A DNA stretch of 5,126 nt, taken from NCBI GenBank assembly GCA_022709445.1, contig JAKLIU010000162.1:1-5126 (forward strand), written 5' to 3'. How positions within the stretch are numbered: the first letter of the stretch is position 1; each line of letters opens with the position of its first letter. Made by a program: the position numbers and the translations under genes. The notes beneath the pieces are model-generated. The model searched no databases. It saw only the letters and a program-made list of their open reading frames with translations, and was not told where the DNA came from. The DNA is from Spirochaetota bacterium (GTDB lineage: Bacteria > Spirochaetota > Spirochaetia > Treponematales > UBA12059). This document shows positions 1-4,484 of this stretch, in pieces.

Positions 1-627
1 GGTATGGATGAACAGCCTGGCGCCTATGGACAGCCCGAAACGCGCCCCGCTCTCCAGCGCTTCCCGCCCGGTCAGGAGGCGGGGCGCAAGGACGTGCCTG
101 ACCAGGATCTCCGTCAGGTAGAACGATACGAGGAAGGCCCCGGAAAAGAGCACGAGGGTATGGCTCCAGTACTGGAAGCCGAAGCCGTCCGGGAGCGTCG
201 CCCCCTCGATCGCCGCGGCGATGGGTATCACGGGAGCCGCCAGGAGCCAACCCGCGCCCGTGACCGCGGCGACGGCTATCGGGGCGTCGAGCAGTATCCT
301 CGCCGAGCGCCGGTCGGGGCGCCGAACCGCGGGCCAGTAGGCTCGGAAGACCGGTATGAAGGAGAGGAACAGGCCCCCTGTCGCCAAGGCGAGGGGGAGC
401 ATGCCGTTCACCACGTGGATCGCTTCCCGCGAGCTGATCCTGTCGATCGCCGCCTGGACCGCATCCTCGATCATGAGCAGCGCCAGGGGGTCTATCAGGC
501 TGATCGTGAACATGTTCACCGCGAGGATGATCGACGGCAGGGCGACGAGGGATGCCCTGACGACGGCACGGTCGCGGATGCGCGCCAGGTCGGGGGTACC
601 CGTGTCCATCTCGGCGGGAATGCGCAC
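1..627 (-). CDS. Multi-pass membrane protein, 3' end outside window; possibly the membrane module of a nucleotide cyclase
   Basis: The frame is open from a GTG at 627 to the window edge, so 209 residues are visible and the C-terminus is missing. Four hydrophobic stretches are seen at about residues 22-50 (LPSIILAVNMFTISLIDPLA), 70-95, 113-138 (including the motif GAGWLLAAPV) and 155-180 (HTLVLFSGAFLVSFYLTEIL). Short Arg-rich loops follow, e.g. RRPDRRSAR near 103-110. I chose the GTG at 627 because GGAG lies 8 bases upstream; an in-frame ATG at 609 has no good ribosome binding site. The gene begins only 5 bases after the lipoprotein stop, so the two are very probably co-transcribed. The pattern 'R-L-x-AP...GW-L' followed by 'FYLTE-x-L-VR' recalls the N-terminal membrane halves of spirochaetal HAMP-guanylate cyclase proteins. 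This is recall, not proof: the HAMP and cyclase domains, if any, lie outside the window. It could equally be another polytopic sensor or transporter. Confidence 0.72.
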   Translation of the reverse strand, partial: MRIPAEMDTGTPDLARIRDRAVVRASLVALPSIILAVNMFTISLIDPLALLMIEDAVQAAIDRISSREAIHVVNGMLPLALATGGLFLSFIPVFRAYWPAVRRPDRRSARILLDAPIAVAAVTGAGWLLAAPVIPIAAAIEGATLPDGFGFQYWSHTLVLFSGAFLVSFYLTEILVRHVLAPRLLTGREALESGARFGLSIGARLFIHT

Positions 628-632
628 GCCCT

Positions 633-1334
633 TCACTCCGGCACGTAGCTCACGCTCATCGAGGAGAAGAGTCCCAGGGCGGTATCGATTCCGTCGAGGC
701 CGCCGCGCATCAGGCCGTCCGAACCGTCCACCGACCCGGTCCCGATCGGAAGGAAGCTTACGGTCGCGGCGGGGCCGCCGATCTCGATGGTGGCCGCGTA
801 CACGACCGACGGCTGGCCGTTGACGCCTGAATTCTTCTTCGTGAAGGTCTCGTTCCAGTCGTAGGACTGGTTCGTCTCCAGCTTGACCACGTAGGTGCCG
901 GCCGGGAGTCGCGCCGCGAGGTCGCTGCCGTAGACCACGTCGGCTCCCACGGTCGTGGCCGAACTCACGGCATCCACCGGACGCGCAGCGGCGGCCTGCA
1001 ATGCCGACCACACGGGCAGGGCTTCCGGTCGTCCGCGCTTGGGAGCGGCGTCGAACTCCCCGCTCACCACCACCTCGGTCACGTAGAGCGTGTCGACGAA
1101 ACCGCCGTCGGGACGTTCCACCCACACGGCCACCTGGGGCCACACCGTGTAGGAATACACGACGAGGTTCACCGTCTTGGCGTAGTGCGGCCCGGGGACG
1201 AGGTCAAGGACGAGCCTCGGTCCGGAGCTCGTCCCCGCTCGGGGTTCGGGGCGGGTTTCCGGCGCTCCCGTGCAGGACAGGATTCCGAGCGCGAGCGCTC
1301 CGATGGCGGTCAGGGTCGCGATGGTGGTCTTCAT
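633..1334 (-). CDS. Secreted lipoprotein with a DUF2271-like domain and a DAVSSATT motif
   Basis: This 233-residue protein starts at an ATG preceded by GGAGGA four bases away. The N-terminus (MKTTIATLTAIGALALGILSC) is a short positively charged, hydrophobic signal peptide ending in a lipobox-like ILS-C, so Cys21 is the likely lipidated residue and the mature protein is exported. A Pro/Arg/Ser linker (about 24-40) precedes a beta-rich domain with YTVWPQVAVWVERPDG (62-77), a 'RPEALPVWS' segment (102-110), DAVSSATT (121-128), a GTYVVKLETNQSYDWNE stretch (146-162) and NGQPSVVYAATIEIGG (172-187). The order of 'VAVW-x-E-DG', 'LPVWS', 'DAVS-x-AT' and 'GTY...E.N' resembles DUF2271-type periplasmic proteins; this family call is from memory. 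DAVSSATT also resembles the ApbE flavin-transfer consensus. It leads an operon with the membrane protein downstream. Open sequence upstream of this ATG, as far as 1532, is non-coding-like and overlaps the divergent promoter. Confidence 0.85.
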   Translation of the reverse strand: MKTTIATLTAIGALALGILSCTGAPETRPEPRAGTSSGPRLVLDLVPGPHYAKTVNLVVYSYTVWPQVAVWVERPDGGFVDTLYVTEVVVSGEFDAAPKRGRPEALPVWSALQAAAARPVDAVSSATTVGADVVYGSDLAARLPAGTYVVKLETNQSYDWNETFTKKNSGVNGQPSVVYAATIEIGGPAATVSFLPIGTGSVDGSDGLMRGGLDGIDTALGLFSSMSVSYVPE

Positions 1335-1353
1335 GGTTCCTCCAGGCTGGTGG

Positions 1354-1369
1354 GCATCCCGTGGGATGC
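1354..1369. promoter_or_regulatory. Perfect 7-bp-arm palindrome in the lipoprotein leader
   Basis: GCATCCC-GT-GGGATGC is a perfect inverted repeat with a 2-base centre. It lies 20 bp upstream of the lipoprotein ATG and just downstream of the predicted minus-strand transcription start near 1383. Its size suits a TetR-dimer operator acting as a roadblock. As RNA it could form a short hairpin just before the ribosome binding site. Neither role is shown by sequence alone. Confidence 0.5.
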
Positions 1370-1375
1370 TGTATG

Positions 1376-1404
1376 TTGGCAACGATAACATTATACCGCA
1401 TAAT
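1376..1404 (+). promoter_or_regulatory. Predicted sigma70-type promoter of the TetR gene
   Basis: TTGGCA (1376-1381) and CATAAT (1399-1404) each match the consensus at five of six positions and are separated by exactly 17 bp. Transcription would start near 1411, giving a leader of about 75 bases before the chosen TetR start. Confidence 0.7.
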
Positions 1405-1418
1405 GATGGCAGTGCCAA
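1390..1418 (-). promoter_or_regulatory. Predicted sigma70-type promoter of the lipoprotein operon
   Basis: On the minus strand TTGGCA (1418-1413) is followed after 17 bp by a perfect TATAAT (1395-1390). Transcription would start near 1383, about 49 bases before the lipoprotein ATG. It overlaps the plus-strand promoter almost completely, so polymerase can occupy only one at a time. Its perfect -10 predicts that it is the stronger of the two. Confidence 0.75.
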
Positions 1419-1473
1419 CATGTATGGCCGATTTTCTCGACGAGCCGCGAAATTTTGGGAGGCTCTCGTTGCT

Positions 1474-1479
1474 GAGGGG
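1474..1479 (+). promoter_or_regulatory. Ribosome binding site deciding the TetR start
   Basis: GAGGGG is spaced 6 bases from the ATG at 1486. The next in-frame ATG (1522) has only GAAGGA 12 bases upstream, which is too far for good initiation. This favours the 1486 start, although family alignment would also accept 1522. Confidence 0.5.
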
Positions 1480-1485
1480 TATTTC

Positions 1486-2166
1486 ATGGTATCAACGACT
1501 GATGAAGGACCGCGGCGATCCATGAGCGGCAAGAAGGGCTACCACCACGGGAACCTGCCGGAAACGCTCCTCGGCCTGGGGCTTGAAGCCATCGAGAGCG
1601 AGGGCAGGGAGGGGCTCAGTCTGCGCGCCCTCGCGGAACGGGCGGGCGTCTCAAAGGCCGCGCCGTACCGCCACTTCGCCGACCGGGATGATTTCCTGTC
1701 CGCCCTGGCGAACGAAGGCTACCGCCTCCTCTACGAGGCGCTCCGGGCGGCCGTTCCCCCCAGGGAAAGCGAAATACTGCCGTCACTGGGCCGGGCCTAC
1801 CTCGCCTTCGCGCTCTCGCGCCCGTCCCTCTACCGGCTCATGACCGCGCCCGGCGTCTGCGTCGTGGATCAAGGCTCGGCCGCTTCCGTTCCGGGAGCTC
1901 CGCCATCCGAGCCGGGCTGGCCCCGGCGTGCGCTCCTGTTCCTGGCCGAGTGCCTGGCCCGGGACGCCGCGCGGCAGGTCGGGGAGCCCGTTCCGAGCGC
2001 GGACTCGGCCGCGGCCGCGTGGGCCTACATCCACGGGCTGGTCATGCTCAGGATCGACGAACTCTTCCCCCTGGATTACGGCGAACCCGACTGGGAGTTC
2101 CTCGCCGGGACGTTCCCCCGCCTCCAGTCGCGCCGGGACCCGGACTCCGGGTTGACCGGATCCTGA
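1486..2166 (+). CDS. TetR/AcrR family transcriptional regulator, WHG-domain type
   Basis: This is a DNA-binding repressor-type regulator of 226 residues (214 if initiated at the ATG at 1522). Counting from 1522, GYHHGNL (6-12) opens helix 1 as is typical for this subfamily. The helix-turn-helix is LSLRALAERAGVSKAAPYRHF (32-52), with the recognition helix around SKAAPYRHFADRDD. The C-terminal ligand/dimer domain carries WAYIHGLVML (167-176), matching the W-x-x-HG signature of the TetR_C_33 (WHG) domain. It is transcribed away from the lipoprotein operon and shares the symmetric promoter at 1373-1421, so autoregulation and control of the divergent operon are likely (inference). The ligand is unknown. 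An in-frame extension back to 1270 exists, but it overlaps the divergent promoter and the lipoprotein gene and is not credible. Confidence 0.93.
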   Translation: MVSTTDEGPRRSMSGKKGYHHGNLPETLLGLGLEAIESEGREGLSLRALAERAGVSKAAPYRHFADRDDFLSALANEGYRLLYEALRAAVPPRESEILPSLGRAYLAFALSRPSLYRLMTAPGVCVVDQGSAASVPGAPPSEPGWPRRALLFLAECLARDAARQVGEPVPSADSAAAAWAYIHGLVMLRIDELFPLDYGEPDWEFLAGTFPRLQSRRDPDSGLTGS

Positions 2167-2193
2167 GCGATTTCTCCCGCCCTCCCAGCTCTG

Positions 2194-2240
2194 CTTTTGT
2201 ATTCCTCTGTGCCTCCGTGTCTCTGTGGTTCAATTCTCTT
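2194..2240. repeat. Copy of the dispersed 'CTCTGTG' (NHRDTE) repeat in a convergent gap
   Basis: Between the TetR stop and the stop of the converging cyclase-like gene lies CTTTTGTATT, then three 8-base near-tandem units CCTCTGTG (2204-2211), CCTCCGTG (2212-2219) and TCTCTGTG (2220-2227), then GTTCAATTCTC. Read on the minus strand it gives the peptide NHRDTEAQRNTK. That peptide is a well-known spurious product of a short repeat scattered through intergenic regions of many unrelated bacteria. Its composition (T/C against A/G strand asymmetry) differs from the surrounding GC-rich genes. Its function is unknown. I see no rho-independent terminator in this gap. Confidence 0.75.
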
Positions 2241-2253
2241 TTCCGGAGATCCG

Positions 2254-3224
2254 CTACTCCGACCCCGACACCTGGAAGCCCGGGAAGCGGAGTATGGCCT
2301 TGTCCTCGAAGCCGCCTGCGTCCACCAAGTGGGCGGCCAGGCGCTCGGGGAGTTCCGCGGCCGTTTCCCTGACCAGGTCGATCACGCCGCAGGGCGTGAA
2401 CTTGCGGCCCAGGTGGTAGATGAAGTTGATCGCGTCCGAGACGATGGTGCCGGTCTGTCCGGGTTTCTGCCAGGGCACCGGGGCTCGGTGGAAGGAGAAC
2501 GAGAGCCGGGCCACTTCCTGTTCCAGCTTGAAGTGCTCGAAGGAGCACAGGCGGGCGTTCGCCAGCAGTCCCAGGCAGGCGTTGAAGGCCGCGGGCAGGC
2601 TGTCCGGCTGGAAGAGGCAGAGGAAGGAGCGGTCGTCGGCAATCCACAGCCTGCCGTCCAGCTCCTGGGCCATGGCGCCGACCAAGGCCAGGGCGTTTCC
2701 CTTGAGGCGGGTGAAGCGCATGTCGCCCAGCCGGGTGCGCAGGCCGTCGGCGTCGCAGAGGCTGGCGTACATGATCAGGAGGTCGTAGCTCTGGCCTTCC
2801 GACAGGGCGTCCCAGCCGGGGAACGAGCCCGCCTTGGGCCGGTGGGGCCGCTGCCTGCCCTGTTCCACCTCCGCGCGCTGGGCGAAGGCCTCGACCGACC
2901 GCAGGCGCCCGTCGTCCACGAAGCCTTCCGGGGCGTCCGGTCCCACGTAATCCAGGGCTCCCGAGTGGAAGAGGGCCGCGGGGTCGTCCAGCACCCGGGA
3001 TCGGTCAACCACGGCCCAGCGGGGGCGTTTGACCGCGGCCAGGCGGTCGAGGATCTCGCCCAGCGCCTTGCGGGTGAAGGACGACGCGTCCAGGTACAGG
3101 ATGGCGTCGGCGGGCGGGTCGGCGAGGGCGGCGTCCAGGTCGGGATGGTGGCCCTCCGCGCGAAGTCGGACGACGAGAAGAGGAGCTCGGCGGCCTTCGA
3201 CTTGGATACCAGGATGGCCTTCAT
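2254..3224 (-). CDS. Receiver-like plus degenerate nucleotide-cyclase-like protein, interrupted by a frameshift
   Basis: The start ATG at 3224 overlaps the upstream stop as ATGA, indicating translational coupling. The first 23 codons (MKAILVSKSKAAELLFSSSD and on) read in one frame, while the convincing rest reads in another from about 3155 down to the TAG at 2254. Restoring one base in the G-rich run near 3150-3163 gives a 323-residue protein, close in size to its 317-residue neighbour. The downstream frame has no ATG or GTG before the GTG at 3012, yet reads sensibly for about 45 codons above it. In the repaired protein, residues 1-96 look like a receiver or pseudo-receiver fold (KAILVSK; ADAILYLDASSF 39-50; PRWAVVD; GALDYVGP 89-96). 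Residues about 145-300 resemble a class III cyclase: DDRSFLCLF (197-205) in place of GDG-x-x-A-V-F, and GTIVSDAINFIYHLG (259-273) in place of the G-x-x-VN-x-A-x-R segment. The first metal aspartate is absent, so it may be a non-catalytic partner or a regulatory protein. The frameshift may be an assembly error. Confidence 0.7.
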
Positions 3225-4174
3225 GCGCCCCTGCCCTTCGCCGGCCTGGCGGCCGCGCGCGGCCTGATGCGGTAGCAGAGTATCTCGCGGGGGCAGTCGC
3301 CCTCGGCCGGCAGGAGGCAGTCCTTGATGATGCCGTCCACGTGCGGCGCTATGGAGGCCGACACGGACAGGCTGTCCGGCCTGGTCCAGCCGGACTCGAT
3401 TTCCACGGTCTCCTTGACGATCTCGCTGCGCTGCAGCTCCGACAGGTCCTCGGTGTAGCGGATGAAGCCGGCATGGGCCGCCGCCCTGATCTGCATGTCG
3501 CGGTTCAGCGGGTTGGCGGTCATGTTGTAGACCAGGAGCTCGTTCAGGATCTCCATGCCGCAGAGGACCGCGCTCATGTTCGGGTGGCCGTAGTGGAAGG
3601 CGGCCATGCCGCCGTCGCCCTCCCAGAGCCAGACGCGGCCGCGGCGCTTCTCCACGATCCTGCGCACCATGTCCCTCAGGCTGTCGTAAGCTCGCTCGAT
3701 GTCGCCGCGGTCGTTGCCCCGCACCAGGCGGGAGTTGAGGACGATGTCCAGGCGCAGGAGGGTGATGGAGTACTCCTCGCCGGGCTTGAGCCGGCCCCAG
3801 CCGGGGGTGCGGTGCCTGCGCGGGTCCTCGTAGAAGAGGCCGGATTCCGGGTCCAGGAGGTAGCCTTCCAGCTCCATGCCCTGGATGATCTCCTCGATGC
3901 CCACGATGGGGTAGCGCTTGCCCATGAAACCCTGGCGGTCTGCCCGGACCAGCCACTCCACCAGCTCCAGGAAGAGGCCTTCCTCGAAGAGGTCCAGCAC
4001 CATCCGGTTGACCGCGTCCTGGGCGGGGACCGGCACCGACGGGGGAAAGCCCATGCGCTGGCTGATGTTGTAGCCCTCGATCAGGCTCCTGGCCATGCGC
4101 AGGGCCATTTCCATCCCCAGCGAGCGGTAGAGGGTCTTGATGACGTCGGCGACGACCGGACTTTTTGCTCTCAT
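3221..4174 (-). CDS. Divergent class III adenylate/guanylate cyclase-like protein
   Basis: This 317-residue soluble protein starts at an ATG with AAGGA five bases upstream (TAAGGAACGTGATG). Residues 1-115 form a mostly helical N-terminal region (VADVIKTLYRSLGMEMALRM; a repeat-free acidic stretch LDLFEEGLFLELVEWLV 60-76; QGFMGKRYPIVGIEEII 81-97). Residues about 134-300 look like a class III nucleotide cyclase. YSITLLRLDIVLNS (135-148) supplies Asp143 at the first metal position, and WEGDGGMAAF (184-193) supplies Asp187 at the second. IRAAAHAGFIRY (229-240) sits where canonical enzymes read R-x-x-x-H-x-G. The transition-state Asn/Arg pair is not visible: the matching segment reads SLSVSASI (268-275). 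Either it does not make cAMP or cGMP alone, or it works with a partner. It is the first gene of a coupled pair (ATGA overlap) and is divergent from butyrate kinase. Open sequence upstream of 4174 to 4366 lacks protein-like composition and was not included. Confidence 0.82.
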   Translation of the reverse strand: MRAKSPVVADVIKTLYRSLGMEMALRMARSLIEGYNISQRMGFPPSVPVPAQDAVNRMVLDLFEEGLFLELVEWLVRADRQGFMGKRYPIVGIEEIIQGMELEGYLLDPESGLFYEDPRRHRTPGWGRLKPGEEYSITLLRLDIVLNSRLVRGNDRGDIERAYDSLRDMVRRIVEKRRGRVWLWEGDGGMAAFHYGHPNMSAVLCGMEILNELLVYNMTANPLNRDMQIRAAAHAGFIRYTEDLSELQRSEIVKETVEIESGWTRPDSLSVSASIAPHVDGIIKDCLLPAEGDCPREILCYRIRPRAAARPAKGRGA

Positions 4175-4291
4175 CACGTTCCTTAGAGTGGTGCTCGAAG
4201 GCGGGGCGCGCGGGACGGAGCGCTCTTCATCGGCCCGCCGCGTCCACTGCACAAGCATAACTCCCCTGTTCCGGGATTTCCAGAGAGGGCC

Positions 4292-4318
4292 GGCCGGGTT
4301 CCGGGAGCGTTCCCGGCC
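4292..4318. repeat. Nested GC-rich inverted repeats
   Basis: GGCCGGG (4292-4298) pairs with CCCGGCC (4312-4318). Inside, CCGGGA (4301-4306) pairs with TCCCGG (4311-4316) around a 4-base loop. The two stems share bases, so they are alternatives. No T-run follows on either strand, so this is not a standard terminator. It lies about 120-145 bases upstream of the cyclase-like start on the minus strand and could be a leader RNA structure or a protein site. Confidence 0.45.
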
Positions 4319-4410
4319 TCGGTGCGCTCGAAAAATGAACCGCGCATGGTGAAAAAGGTTCAACAATCAAAACGTCGTTTCAAAAATTGGATTTTTCGGG
4401 CCTGAAGACC

Positions 4411-4438
4411 TTGCAAGTCCATCGAATTATGGTATACT
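4411..4438 (+). promoter_or_regulatory. Predicted butyrate kinase promoter with extended -10
   Basis: TGGTATACT (4430-4438) is an extended -10 (TG-N-TATACT, five of six to TATAAT). A weak -35, TTGCAA (4411-4416), lies 16 bp upstream. Transcription would start near 4445, about 40 bases before the ATG. AT-rich sequence with two small palindromes (AAACG-T-CGTTT centred on 4375; AAAAAT-TGG-ATTTTT at 4382-4396) lies just upstream and could act as an UP-like element or operator. Confidence 0.6.
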
Positions 4439-4484
4439 GCGACTGCGGGAATACCTCCCCCTCATCGCTTCACAAGGAGCCGGC

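Larger units (their letters stand above)
1373..1421. promoter_or_regulatory. Dyad-symmetric divergent promoter/operator element
   Basis: The outer arms ATGTTGGCA (1373-1381) and TGCCAACAT (1413-1421) are exact reverse complements. Inner arms CATTAT (1389-1394) and ATAATG (1400-1405) are too, and both pairs share the same centre, base 1397. The arms contain the -35 and -10 hexamers of two overlapping promoters on opposite strands. The outer arms extend three bases (ATG/CAT) beyond the hexamers, so the symmetry is more than promoter consensus requires. This suggests a bound dimer or tetramer, the divergent TetR-type regulator being the natural candidate (inference). Confidence 0.7.
4175..4484. 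other. 310-bp divergent intergenic region between the cyclase-like operon and butyrate kinase
   Basis: There is no gene here. The left part (4175-4325) is GC-rich with nested hairpins and a direct repeat of GTTCCGGGA (4268-4276 and 4298-4306). The right part (4330-4440) is the most AT-rich stretch of the window and carries the butyrate kinase promoter. For the cyclase operon I find only weak minus-strand candidates (e.g. TATGCT near 4253-4258 with a poor TGGAAA -35), so its promoter is unassigned. Confidence 0.7.

Noticed and set aside
4..648. Long plus-strand ORF of 214 codons
   Set aside because: It is antisense to the membrane protein. Its product is rich in Arg, Glu, Asp and Gly without hydrophobic structure, while the opposite strand gives clear membrane helices.
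1442..1465. GAGCC / GGCTC stem in the TetR leader
   Set aside because: The stem is only 5 bp with a 14-base loop, and is expected by chance in GC-rich DNA.
1270..1485. N-terminal extension of the TetR ORF
   Set aside because: It would run through the start of the divergent lipoprotein and both promoters, and the added residues do not belong to the TetR family.
2244..2261. Hairpin CGGAG / CTCCG near the convergent stops as a terminator
   Set aside because: The stem is 5 bp with an 8-base loop, and neither strand has a T-run after it.
2048..2647. Minus-strand ORF of 199 codons
   Set aside because: It overlaps the TetR gene and the cyclase-like gene out of frame and contains the spurious NHRDTE repeat peptide.
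2197..3267. Plus-strand ORF of 356 codons
   Set aside because: It is the antisense shadow of the second cyclase-like gene. It starts inside the dispersed repeat, and its Val/Gly/Gln/His-rich composition is typical of the reverse strand of a GC-rich gene.
2775..3956. Minus-strand ORF of 393 codons
   Set aside because: Only its internal stretch after 3224 (the first 23 or so codons of the second cyclase-like gene) is real. The rest is Pro/Arg/Gly-rich out-of-frame translation of both cyclase-like genes.
3029..4186. Plus-strand ORF of 385 codons
   Set aside because: It is antisense to the first cyclase-like gene, with low-complexity Ala/Val/His/Asp composition and no recognisable motif. The minus strand has cyclase motifs and a good ribosome binding site.
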